64,000 nucleotides of DNA from Cordia subcordata (Eukaryota > Streptophyta > Magnoliopsida > Boraginales > Cordiaceae): NCBI GenBank assembly GCA_028554755.1, contig JAPTOF010000009.1:538501-602500 (forward strand), written 5' to 3'. A program made the position numbers and the translations under genes. The notes beneath the pieces are model-generated. The model did no database searches and was not told where the DNA came from. It saw nothing but the letters and a program-made list of their open reading frames with translations. Shown one piece after another: positions 1 through 10,802 of the stretch (position 1 is the first letter of the stretch; each line of letters starts with the position of its first letter).

Positions 1-2
1 AC

Positions 3-176
3 TCTTTTCCTCCTGAGCTAGAGAAGTTTGTTGACAAAAAAATGCTATTTCAAGTTAATGTGACTGGATATAATATTAAACACAATAACAGCAATTACAC
101 TAATGTTAATTTAAGTGATGATGAGCATCTAATAAATTCAACTATAAAGTACTATGCAACTATGGAGGTAATGTGA
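3..176 (+). pseudogene. RPA-like OB-fold fragment (Helitron-associated)
   Basis: An open frame runs from the window edge to a TGA at 174-176. Its start, 'SFPPELEKFVDKKMLFQV', followed by an acidic 'NLSDDEHLI' stretch, resembles the C-terminal OB fold of the large subunit of replication protein A, a single-stranded DNA-binding protein. Plant Helitrons commonly carry RPA1-like genes next to their Rep/helicase gene, and helicase remnants lie downstream at 4950-6352 on the same strand, so I infer a transposon RPA copy and not the host gene. The 5' part is outside the window. The TGA may lie in an intron, because a further RPA-tail-like stretch follows at 435. No start codon is visible. Confidence 0.5.
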
Positions 177-434
177 TATATACATTAAGTTTTAGTTTTC
201 ATAACATATTAAACCTGACATTAGATGTTATTGCTATACCATAAGGGGAATGATGTTGCTGACTGACTTGGAAAAGATGATGATGCCTTAGATTGCATAT
301 AAAGTTAGCTGAAAAGCAGATTATTACTATTAATCTATTTATATTCAGTTGCTATTTAAATTCAGATACTTTTATTTTGTGATTAGCATTGGCTTACTGT
401 TTTCTTATTCTAATTATTATATTTTTGGTATGCA

Positions 435-639
435 AGAATCAATATCAATTGATGGTGATAATAAAATTGAGGTTTCCTCCATTAACAGTTCCAACTCATT
501 TAAAAGGTCTTATTCGGGTACTATTTCAACTACTACAGCCTACTCTATGATGTTTATTTGTCTCATGAAGCGTTCGAGGAGGATTAACATGGACTCTCTT
601 AAGCTGGTTAAACTCGAGGACGCACTTATGGATAAATGA
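435..639 (+). pseudogene. Possible last exon of RPA-like Helitron protein
   Basis: The open segment follows a possible acceptor ('ggtatgcaag') and ends at a TGA at 637-639. It is Ser-rich, then basic ('LMKRSRRINMDSLKLVKLED'), like the divergent tail that follows the OB fold in many plant RPA1-like transposon proteins. The segment between 177 and 434 is AT-rich and would be an intron. Assignment rests only on position and tail composition. It could be unrelated. Confidence 0.3.
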
Positions 640-857
640 TTGGCATTAGATATTGTGGGTAGTCTTTATGAAGTTTTCATTATTGGTGACTTAAAGTTTT
701 TGGTTTTCTAGCTACTGCTTTTTTTCATTTGTCACGTTTTAGTTGGTGAATGCCTCTTTTGTTTAAATGTTATGATGACTCTTTCGAGGTGTTTATTACT
801 TAATGGTCATTGTGGTTTTTCAAATTGAATCTTTCATATTATATTACTGTTATTTAT
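640..857. other. AT-rich noncoding spacer
   Basis: No coding or structural signal is seen between the RPA-like remnant and the start of the LTR at 858. Confidence 0.5.
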
Positions 858-1195
858 TGATGTGTTGTGTTTTTGTGCGCATTTATATTGTTAATTACCG
901 ATGATGTGTTTTTGTGCTCGTTTATATTGTTAATTGCCTATGTTTTAGAGGTATTTTGAGCTTTAAAAGATGCATTAGTATAGCACATATATTATAGTTA
1001 GGCTTAAGCGTAAGCAAATGTATATAGTTGAGTTTCTAAGTTAAATGCTATACTAAATGCTTAATTTTGCGCCTTAGGTAAGCTATAAGGTTGAAACAGA
1101 GTTTGAACGAGAAAGAACGTGAAAGATAGAAGAGGTACGGGTTGTGTGATGAAGGCCGAGAGCAAGAAAGAGACAATAAAAGGCCAACTAGAGGA

Positions 1196-1361
1196 GTCGG
1201 TCGACCTAGAAAAATTGCCGGTCGACCGACTCTAGAAAGGAACTCATTTTAAGCCGGTCAACCCTCTCCAAAAGCTGGTTGACCGACAAGGTCGACCGGC
1301 CAGTCCAGAGAGCACCACTTTGCAAGCTAGACAAGTTAAGAAGAGAAGTCGGTCGACCAGC
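1196..1361 (+). promoter_or_regulatory. GGTCGACC palindrome cluster in LTR U3
   Basis: Five copies or near-copies of the 8-bp palindrome GGTCGACC, often extended to CCGGTCGACCGG, occur at about 1199, 1219, 1255, 1277-1300 and 1350. The last is about 17 bp upstream of the TATA box. The same cluster lies near TATA-like boxes in the other family A and B LTRs. A factor-binding or methylation-related role is inferred from position only. Confidence 0.5.
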
Positions 1362-2380
1362 TATGCGTAGCAGATGCTATAAAAACTCGACTTTTCAGCT
1401 TTTAAAAGGGAGATTTTTAGTGACCCATACACATACCCATTTCTCACACACAAAACCCTATTCTCACCCACCTCTGATTCACACATTAACACACGCACAC
1501 ACATCCACTTAAAATTAAGTTGATTTTGGAGGATTCAAACATTACTTGGTGAAGATTTGCTCAAGTTTGTAAAGAGACAAGCGAGGATGAAAGGGGAAAT
1601 TTCTATAACCTCTTTCATTCTTATTTACTTCATGCTTGAGTAAATGATTAGGGTACCTAACTTATGTAATGAGTTGATGTATATACTGGGATTTTATTGG
1701 CTTATATATATATATACATACTTTATTCTTATAGAAGCTCTATATCAAATCATGTTTATGTGTTTGATGTAATGCTTGAATGAGTTGTATGTATATAGAT
1801 TGGGTTGTATTTGCTATAGAACACTTCTAATTCTCAGATTATGCATGTCTATGTGTGTGATTATGGATAATATGAAGTGGGTTGATTCTATTCATGTCCA
1901 TGTGAGTATAAAATATGTCTTATAGTGAATAAATGCTCAATCAATGCTACATGTTGGTACTTGAATGCTTTCAATGGCATAAATCAAACCCGCTAGTGTT
2001 TGTATCGTGGATAGGACGTCATATTCACAACGCCTTGCCTTAGAACATGTAGGACTACATTTACTAGGTATTAATCCGTTTTAGTGTCCCTAGAATGACG
2101 GTACATAAGTAAGGACTAGTCTAGGTCGAGTCCCCTTTAGCTTTAAATCTAGTTAATAGGAGTCTGGATAGGCTTAGTCGACCTAAGAACCTTAGGTCTT
2201 AGCTTTAAATCCAGTTAATGGTTTAGAAACTAAGGTAGGATTGTTCTAGGGCACCTAGGTAGCTTTCTAGTCCCTCCTATGGCCTTAGGTACACAAGGAC
2301 CATACCGTAGCTCTAAATGTGTACGCTTAAAGACGGACCCACACCGAGTCCTAGGATGTAATTAGGACACTAGTTAGTTG

Positions 2381-2690
2381 CTTAGTATTAGAAGCTTTAA
2401 GTAGAAAGCCAATCCCTGAATCCCATAGCATAGAGGCGCTAAATCACCCATTCGTAAGTATAGGTCACTCGATCACCTTTCCCTTATGTCAATCCCCTAA
2501 GTTAGCTTAGTTCTTTCTGTCTTTTCCTTAGTTAGCTTAGTATTAGAAGCTTTAAGTAGAAAGCCAATCCCCGAATCCCATAGCATAGAGGCGCTAAATC
2601 ACCCATTCGCAAGTTTAGGTCACCCAATCACCTTTCCCTTGTGTCAATCCCCTAAGTTAGCTTAGTTATTTCCTTCTTTTCCTTAGTGCA
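2381..2690 (+). repeat. 155-bp tandem duplication inside the LTR
   Basis: Two direct copies of about 155 bp start with 'cttagtattagaagctttaa' at 2381 and 2536, with only scattered differences. This explains part of the extra length of this LTR copy compared with the inverted copies. Confidence 0.8.
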
Positions 2691-2925
2691 TTTATAGTGT
2701 AGTCTTTCATCTTTTTTCCTTAGCTCCCAAAAATCCAAAAAGTACAAAAACATGTTAGTTTAGGTCTCCTTTTTAAGCTTCTTCTAGAGCACGATAGCAT
2801 AGAATTTCTTTCACAAATTCATGCCTCCTTATGGTTCGACACCCGCACTCGTACACACTATTCTACATGATTCTTACACTGGCAAGTCTTTTAGGGCTTG
2901 CACAGAAATAGCACACCTAATTAAT

Positions 2926-4949
2926 AGTTTGTTAGTATATTACTATTAATTTTATGAGTAATATCCTATTTTCAATCTCGCAATTTGGAGTGACTTAATG
3001 AATTAATGTTAGTTTACTTATAATATAATATACATCAAATCTAAATTATTATTCGTAATCTTAACATATAATATAAAATATTACATCCTAAACTTGACAA
3101 ATTTGTTATCTATATTCAATACAAAATTAATGTAATTAAAGTAATGTTTTAAAAATATGAACTATATTATTTCAATTATATCAGAATTTATCTCAACTAA
3201 CAAATTAAAGTAATAAAAGTTTAAGTTAAATTAATGATTTATAAAACTCAATTTTACAATGTCTATCATATCATAATTAATCTCACCTGATAAATTAAAG
3301 TAAAATGAAATTAAAATAGATTAAATATTATTACGATTAAATTATCACTTTAAAATATTAAAAATCAGTACTACGCAACTATCATAAAAAATTATACATG
3401 TGAGTTGTGATAAATTTTATTAATATATTTATTTAAGTTTCATTTAATAAAAAATTTGATGTGATACCGTTTCACGATAATGTTTAACAGAGGGCCCAAT
3501 TTTACATTTAATTCCACTATTTTTTAACTCACCTACTTTTGAATTTTTCTTTTGTTGTCGAATCACCGAATGTTAAATAAAGTTGACCTAATTTAACAAA
3601 TTGAAAAGAAACAATGATTTTTCTAACTATTAGGCCCATTTCAACATTTCATCAAATTAATAAGAAATACCGATTGCGCAAATCCACAAATCAATATTTG
3701 ACCCAATAAGGATTAAGTTTAAATCATCACCATTTGATTAGCTCGATAAAACCCCCTAACCTAATACACCCATGGAGCTCCCTGCACTCTCCTCATGTTT
3801 GACAAATTAGATGTAATCCCTTCATTAGCCCTAAACCTATAACAAGTTTGCTTTGGTGTTAATTATACCCGTATCCTGCAAAATATAAAATTATTTATAT
3901 ACATGGATATAATCTTCTTGTTTCCATAATCATCCGATTGAGAAAATCCTTATCATATACAATGATATGAGTCACTATATTTGGTGAGCAAATGATCTTG
4001 TTTTATTTTAGTAAGATTTACATTGGTTTACTAATTTAGTTTAATATTTACATGTTACATCTAAAAATCATTACATGCAATCTAGATTGATTGCAGATAT
4101 CTATGGTAACTCTCTAATTTGGTTGTTATCAAATCGTAACCTATTTTAATTCTTTTCTTTTACTATAATCGAAAATTAGTGCAATTTACTTAATATATCA
4201 TTATCTCATGGTGCTATTTACGGCAACTTGAATTTTGGTTAATATCAGCAAATTACCTTTCTTATTCATACGTGCTTTTTATATTCAAATCCTATATATT
4301 CTATATTATGTATTTTTTAAGTGAAACTTTCACCCATATACGCCTTTACACACTGTAGATTTTTCAGCCTTTTAATTTTATTTTGTCTCTCTCGGTTAAC
4401 TGTCTTCTGTTGAAATGCCAGTATTTTATCTATCCTTTCTTTCAAAACGATCTTTTTATTGCAAAATTGGTAGCTGCATTCCTTGATTCCTAGATAGCTT
4501 AATATCCAAGTACTTATCTTATCTTAATATTTTGTTTACTTTTTATCTTTAGAATTTATTTGTGTTTTTTATGTGAGTTTTATCTGTAAAACTATTGGAT
4601 AGTTTCATGAATGCACCATTTTTAATTATGTTTTTGTGTAAAAATCACTTTATTGCATGCACTTTGCTAGATAGATGAATGATTTTTGGGTATGCTTTTA
4701 AAAGATACAAAATGAAGACAATAAAACTAATGTAATGATGATAATTATCAATTTAGAATTATTTTTGTTTTTTCCTATTCAATTTTTTTATTGAATTTTC
4801 CATGTGATTTGTTATTCTTATTATTGTACATATTTCAATTGATTTTTCTTTGTAAAAGTTAGTTTCATTTTCAATTCCCTTTGCTTTTCTCATGGACGAG
4901 CAACTTTTCCTGTCTCTCGGTTAACGGTCTTCCATATTTTTCATTTATA
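2926..4949. other. AT-rich noncoding sequence
   Basis: Two kilobases with frequent stops in all frames and no recognisable protein, RNA gene or LTR end. It probably includes decayed Helitron sequence, because the helicase homology only starts near 4950. Confidence 0.5.
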
Positions 4950-5102
4950 GCCATGGTGGAACTGGGAAGACTCACATTTGGAAGACGTTGACTTCAGCAT
5001 TGCATTCAAAAGGACAAATTATTCTTGCTATTGCTTCAAGTGGAATAACTTCACTATTCATCCCTGAAGGTCAAATAGCACATTCACGCTTTGCTATCCT
5101 TC

Positions 5103-5169
<67 letters not shown>

Positions 5170-6352
5170 ATGAAGATTCAACATGCAATATTAAACAAGG
5201 TAGTCCATTGGTTGAGTTGATTATAAAGGCAAAAACAATTATTTGGGATGAAGCTCCTATGATACCTCGTCATTGTTTTGAAGATGTACTTCATTTTTCA
5301 AATCCTAAGAGTGGTGATTCTTCCACTGGAGGTAAAGTTGTTGTTTTTAGAGGTGACTTTAGGCAAATTCCACCAATCATTCCTAGAGGAAGTACAACTA
5401 ATATCGTCAATGCTTCACTAAGCTCATCGTATCTTTAGGAGCATTGTCAGTTGTTACGTCTGACTATGAACATGAGATTAATGGCAAGCCCTTCGAATGA
5501 GGATGTAGAGGAATTGAAACAATTCTCAGACTGGGTATTGAGTGTTGGAGATGGTTCTACTTCCAGTTCTATTGATTCAAAAACAATGATTGAAATCCCT
5601 GATGAGTTGTTGATCAAGGATTACACAGAACGTTTGACTGCAATTGTTGAAAGCATCTATCCTAATCTATTAGAAAAATTCATAGATGCAAATTACCTTC
5701 AAGAACGAGCTATTTTAGCTCCAACATTTGAAGTTGTTCAAAAAATTAATGATTTCATGCTTTCCATGATATAAGGTAAGGAACATATGAGTTTTGATGG
5801 CATATGCAAATTTGATGGAAGTGCTAATAGGCATGACGATTTGATCACTTTGAATTTTTTAAACAGTATCAAGTGCTTCGGTATGTCGAATCATTTTCTT
5901 AATCTTAAAATTGGTGTACCAGTCATGCTAATGAGAAATATAGATCAAAGTTGTGGTTTATGCAGTGGCACAAGATTGTCAATCACTCAATTGGGGAAAC
6001 ATGTTATTGAAGCTCAAATAATGAATGGCACAAAGTTGGGGACAAAGTCTTCATTCCAAGGATGGTACTAACACCATCAGATTCAAGTTTGCCTTTTAAA
6101 TTGCAAAGACGGTAATTTCCACTGGTTGTTTCGTATGCAATGTTGATAAACAAAAGTTAGGGTCAATCACTATCAACCATTGGATTATATTTGCCTCGAC
6201 CCATGTTCACTCATGGACAACTACTATACATTGCTGTTTCTAGAGTTACAAGGAAAAAGGGAATAGAAATTCTAATTCATGATGAGAAAGGATTGTCTTC
6301 CAACAAAACTAAAAACATTGTATACAAGGAAATCTTTCAAAATTTGTCATAG
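4950..6352 (+). pseudogene. Helitron helicase (PIF1-type) remnant
   Basis: Conceptual translation across several frames gives a PIF1/RecD-type superfamily 1 helicase: Walker A 'GHGGTGKTHIWKT' near 4953, Walker B 'IIWDEAPM' near 5238, 'FRGDFRQIPPI' near 5348, a later block 'GVPVMLMRNIDQ' near 5913, and the C-terminal motif 'GQLLYIAVSRVTRKKG' near 6216, ending in TAG at 6350-6352. In Helitrons this domain is the C-terminal half of the Rep/helicase that drives rolling-circle transposition. The frame is broken by a TA microsatellite (5105-5157), by stops at 5436 and 5772, and by a frameshift after about 6060. The Rep (HUH endonuclease) half is not seen upstream. A Helitron 3' end lies 210 bp downstream, which supports transposon origin over host PIF1. 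Confidence 0.85.
5105..5157. repeat. (TA)n microsatellite inside helicase homology
   Basis: About 26 TA units separate 'HSRFAILLN' from 'EDSTCNIKQGSPL', blocks that are close neighbours in PIF1-type helicases. The flanking coding blocks are in different frames, so the expansion disrupts the ORF. Confidence 0.9.
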
Positions 6353-6563
6353 ATAATTGTTTTGTTTCATTAATATACTCTCTTTATTTTTGTATTGTAT
6401 ATTTTACTTAATACAATGTGCCATTATTGTAAATATTAGTATTCTTAATATCCTAATTTCTATATAAATCCACATTTATTTAATTCTTAAAATATAATTT
6501 GATTGCAATGTTTAGTAATATAAAAAAACTCTATTTTAAAAAAACCAATCATATATTTTGTAA

Positions 6564-6591
6564 CCTGTGCATGGCATGGGTGTTATACTAG
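6564..6591 (+). other. Helitron 3' terminus: hairpin plus CTAG
   Basis: Bases 6564-6570 (CCTGTGC) pair with 6574-6580 (GCATGGG) around a 3-nt loop, as five Watson-Crick and two G-T pairs. Eleven bases later the sequence reads 'ttatactag', with CTAG at 6588-6591 followed by T. Helitrons end in a short hairpin about 10-12 bp before CTRR and insert between A and T, so this fits exactly. It lies on the helicase strand, 3' of it. Confidence 0.85.
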
Positions 6592-7149
6592 TGTATGTGT
6601 GTGCATCTATATCCCTCTTTTTTGTATTTTTTTTTGTGATTAAGAAAAGAATTCATTAGATTAATTTTTTTTAACTTAATACTTTGTTATACTATTTTAA
6701 CATTACATTTCAACAATTTGTTATAATCTACATTACAAAAAATTGGGCAAAAAGTATTTTTGTTGAGTGAAATTAGATATTTGACCTAATGCTAGGAGTT
6801 ACTGTAGCTATTAGATCAAATATTGATTTCTTTTAAGGTGAATTTAATGGCTAAGACTAAATGTTAATATGCTAGTATAAAAATTAATTATAACAAAAAT
6901 AGACTTAATCAAGTTAAACTAAACTTTATTTCACTATCCAAAGAGCCTATACTTCCCAATTTGAAAATTATTTTCGAGTTAGAAGTGTTAAAGGGATATG
7001 GGAGGGTGTCTATACCCTTATCCTCGTAGTGTGAATAAAATTCCTACTTGATTCTTGCACCTTCATCTATTGTTGGTGTAAAGGTCTAGCACCAATCTTT
7101 GTATCAAAATTCTCTTTTAACTAATTCTTGTTCTAATATTTTAAAAACT
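6592..7149. other. AT-rich spacer
   Basis: Sequence beyond the Helitron end and before the tandem LTR array. No gene is seen. Confidence 0.5.
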
Positions 7150-9912
7150 TATGTTCAAATTTTTAATCATGGGAAAGAAAGTAAAATCTTAGGGCTTGTT
7201 GGGTTCTTCTTTATTTTTATTTTTTTGAAAATAGTTCTTCAAAACACAACTAGAAAATAGCTTTTTAAGAACAAAATTCTTAAAAGACTTGTTTGGGAAC
7301 ATTTAGGATAGGATAGGTATAAAGAGGAGAGATTAAAGAAAAAAATATTCACCATTGTAATTGTATTTTAATGACAAATTTTCCATTAATACTATAGACC
7401 GCTTGTTTTTGTGGAACATCTTTTTGTTGTTCTTTTGGTTTTAAAACAAATATTTGGAGATGTTATAAAAAATAACTACAGGATACAAAAGAGAGATATG
7501 AATAATATAATAAAGAAGGAAAGAGAAAAAATATAAGAGAGAGAAAGAGAATATCTTATTGCTTCTTTTGATACTTGGTACAACTTTTACAATACAAAAA
7601 CTTTTATTTATAGGAGTAATATAAGAATAGTTAAAACATACAGTTAGAATTTACGTGGACTTAGAATACATAAGTTGATCCAACTTTATCACATGAGAGT
7701 TCAAATAATCACGAACCACATCTAGAGTTTCGATGATAATAAACTAGCCCAAATATTAATATGTACAATAATTAATAATTTCATAATGCTCCTCCTTGTA
7801 TATTCATTTCTTAAGAATATGCTTCGTTTAAATCTTATTAGGAAAAACCCTTTGAGACAAAAATCCTAGTGAAAATAGAAGAGCATAATATTCTTATTAG
7901 AAGCTTCATGTTGCCTTATTAAAATTCTTGCCAGAAATCCAATAGGACAAAACCTAGGTTAAGAGAAAAAGTATAAAGTGTGTTTTTATCTCCCTCTCAT
8001 ATCAGCATATCAAGAAATCTCGAATATACATTCTAATCTTGTAGTTTCTCATGCATTATTATAGATAATACCAAGTTGAAAAACCTTGCTAAGTTTTTAC
8101 TTGAGAAACTCGACGAGCCTCTACTTTATATTTTTTAGGAAGTTCATGCGTGAATTTCATCAAAATCTTCTAAGGCTCAATCATTTTCAATATAATCTCC
8201 CTTCACTCAAACATACATACATTATCATTCACTTGTTGAGTGATATATTGACATTCTTTAAAGAGGAGGTATCAATAATGAGCCTTCATGAGCATCAATA
8301 CATAATAATTCTAGCATATATTTAATAACATATTTATTATTTTGTTTTCAAATTTCTAATCATGGGAGAGAGAGTAAAATCTTAGGGCTTGTTGGGTTCT
8401 GTTTTTATTTTATTTTATTTTTTGAAAATAGTTCTTTAAAAACACAATTAAAAAATAGCTTTTAAAAAAAATTCTTAAAAGACTTGTTTGGGAACATTTA
8501 GGATAGAATAGGTATAAAGAGGAGAGATTAAAGAAAAAAATATTCACCATTGTAATTGTATTTTAATTACAAATTTACCGTTAATACTGTAGACCACTTG
8601 TTTTTGTGGAACATCTTTTTGTTGTTTTTTTGGTTTTAAAACAAATATTCGGAGATGTTATGAAAAATAACTACAAGGTACAAAAGAGAGATATAAACAA
8701 TATAATAAAGAAGGAAAGATAGAAAATATAAGAGAGAGAAAAAGAGTATATTATTGCTTCTCTTGGTACTTTGTACAACTTTTACAATATAGAAACCCTT
8801 ACTTATAGGAGTAATACAAGAGTAGTTACAACATACAGCTAGAATTTACGTGGACTTAGAATACATAAGTTGGTCCAACTTATTACATGAGACTTTAGAT
8901 AATCACGAACCATATCTAGAGTTTCGATGATGAACAACTGCCCAAAGAAGAATAAGTACAATAATTAATAATTTCATAACACTCCCCTTTGTATATTCAT
9001 TTCTTAATAATATGCTTCGTTAAAATCTTATTAGAAAAAACCCTTTGGAACAAAAATCCTAGTGAAAATAAAAGAGTACAATATTCTTATTACACGCTTC
9101 ATACTTCCTCATTAAAAATCTTTCCAGAAAATCTAATGGGACAAAGCGTAAGTCAAGGGAAAAAGAGTATGATCCATTTTCATCTCTCTCTCATATCATC
9201 ATATCAAGAAATCTCGAGTATACATGCCAATCTTATAGTTTCTCATGTATTATTATAGATAATACCAATTCAAAAGAATTTGCTAAATTCTTACTTGAGA
9301 AACTTGACAAGCCTCTACTTTATATTTCTTAAGGAGTTCACACATGAATTTCAACATAATCTATTAAGGCTCAATCATCTTCAATATAATCTCTCTTTAC
9401 TCAGACATACATACATTATCATTCACTTGTTGAGTACTATATTGACATACTTTGAGTAGGTAACATTAATAATGAGCTTTCATAAGTATCAATACATAAT
9501 AATTCTAGCATATATTTAATAACATATTTATTATTTTGTTTTCAGATTTCTAATCATAGGAGAGGGAATAAAATCTTAGGGCTTGTTGGGTTCTGTTTTT
9601 ATTTTATTTTATTTTATTTTTTGAAAATAGTTCTTCAAAATACAATTAAAAAATAGCTTTTAAGAACAAAATTCTTGACTTGTTTGGGAACATTTATGGT
9701 AGAATAGGTATAAAGAGGAGAGATTAAATAAAAAATATTTGCCATTATAATTGTATCTTAATTTCAAATTTCTAATTAATGAAGTAGACTCCTTGTTTTT
9801 GCCTAGAAATCTTTTGTTGTTTTCTGGTTTTCAAACAAATATTCAAAGATGTTATGAAAAATAACTACAAGATACAAAAGAGATATGTGAACAATATAAT
9901 AAAGAGAGAAAG
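7150..9912 (-). repeat. Tandem array of copia-type LTR units (~1193 bp)
   Basis: The landmark 'agggcttgttgggttc' recurs at 7191, 8384 and 9578, giving a period of 1193-1194 bp over about 2.3 copies. Each unit has an LTR-like block starting TGTTAT(G/A) and ending CATAA(C/T): 7461-7787 and 8656-8981, with a third cut off at about 9912 (from 9850). To the right of each block is a reversed purine tract ('ctccccttt' at 8982), as expected for a minus-strand 3' LTR. The sequence beyond resembles 3' noncoding regions of plant copia elements ('aaaaaccctttg(g/a)' blocks). No coding frame is convincing. This could be a TRIM-like element or the result of unequal recombination between LTRs. Confidence 0.75.
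8656..8981 (-). mobile_element. Copia-type LTR (326 bp), best-preserved copy
   Basis: Perfect 7-bp inverted termini TGTTATG and CATAACA, flanked on the right by a reversed polypurine tract. No iMet-type primer site is seen on the left. Confidence 0.65.
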
Positions 9913-10259
9913 AGATCTATAATTTGGAGTTTGAATTATACTATGCTTTATGTTTACGCACCTAGTTAAGGCTTTGGCCCTGGTTGTGTGACCTAGTTAA
10001 AGTTTTTCTATGCAAACAACGACCAACTTGTTCATTAAAATTATATATTTTTGTTTTATTTTAGTTTTATAATTATTCGATATTAGTTATGTTAAAATTA
10101 AGTTTTACATTTTAAAATAAAATATGAGAATTTACCAATCCCATTGGTGAATTGAGCGGGAAATAAAATAAAATCTCTTCTCTAAAATATTTTTGGGAAA
10201 ACAATTATTAATTTAGGCAAGAATTAAAAGGTTTTTGGCTTTGCTTATTTAAGTGCTTA
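9913..10259. promoter_or_regulatory. Pre-insertion upstream flank of VPE; CCAAT palindrome
   Basis: This sequence would adjoin the VPE promoter if the MULE were absent. It contains a perfect palindrome CCAATCCCATTGG at 10135-10147 and, nine bases on, GCGGGAAA at 10156-10163, which fits the plant E2F consensus. Both can occur by chance. No coding signal. Confidence 0.3.
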
Positions 10260-10268
10260 TCCAATAAG
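10260..10268. repeat. Target-site duplication of MULE, left copy
   Basis: TCCAATAAG, identical to 17211-17219. Mutator-like elements typically make 9-bp duplications. Confidence 0.9.
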
Positions 10269-10470
10269 GGAATTTTTTTTTTACCCAAAAATTAAAATGT
10301 TAAGCAAAATTAACCCCATTTGCGAAGCGGTTTGAAAAATAACCCAATCGAGTTCCAAGAACGCGTGGCACGCAATCCCAGAGCGCGAAACGTATTCTAG
10401 GGAACGTGGCCGCACTCCAGGAGTGCGCCCGCATTCCAGGAACACGTTCCACGCTTCTGAAACCTGTTTT
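10269..10470. repeat. MULE left terminal inverted repeat and GC-rich subterminal zone
   Basis: 10269-10360 is the inverted-repeat part. 10361-10470 holds repeated short palindromic GC-rich motifs such as 'gtggccgcac' and 'ccaggagtgcg', in contrast to the AT-rich surroundings. Confidence 0.75.
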
Positions 10471-10802
10471 CTAGGTTTCCCTGCTCCCCTTCCAGATCTC
10501 ATTCGATTCCGGTTTGAGTTGATTGCGAGGACGAGAAAATATTCTTAGCTGCGCATTCTGGGAGTACGTTTGCAGTATTCAGAATATATTCGCTGCCACA
10601 AATGAAGCTTTAGTCACTTCACGTCACGAGAAATTTCAAAAATCGCACTCCCAGAATGTGTTTTTTTCTTATCTAAACCCCAACCCCTTCCTTTATCGGA
10701 TCATTCAATCCGTTACCAATTACAATAATTTTCCACTAAATAAACTTTCTACCGAATTCATTCAATTTGTTAGTATAAGTTTCTACCAAAGCACCTAAAA
10801 GA

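Larger units (their letters stand above)
858..2925 (+). mobile_element. Lone LTR, family A (Athila-like Ty3/gypsy)
   Basis: It begins TGATGTG, carries a U3 with five GGTCGACC-type palindromes (1196-1361), a TATA box 'tataaaa' at 1379-1385, and long noncoding sequence. It matches, in inverted orientation, the LTRs at 33515-35257 and 47895-49709, and the latter sits directly beside an Athila-like polypurine tract. No primer site or polypurine tract borders this copy, so it is probably a solo LTR or has lost its internal part. Its right edge is uncertain because the terminal ATCA is not obvious. It lies between the RPA-like and helicase remnants, so it inserted into the Helitron. The first 43 bp are partly repeated at 901. 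Confidence 0.7.

Noticed and set aside
1279..1512. 77-codon plus-strand frame
   Set aside because: It lies in the LTR across the palindromes and TATA box, with CA-rich low-complexity text at its end. No protein family.
4950..6352. Helicase as the host PIF1 gene
   Set aside because: Multiply broken, and a Helitron 3' terminus follows on the same strand, so it is transposon-derived.
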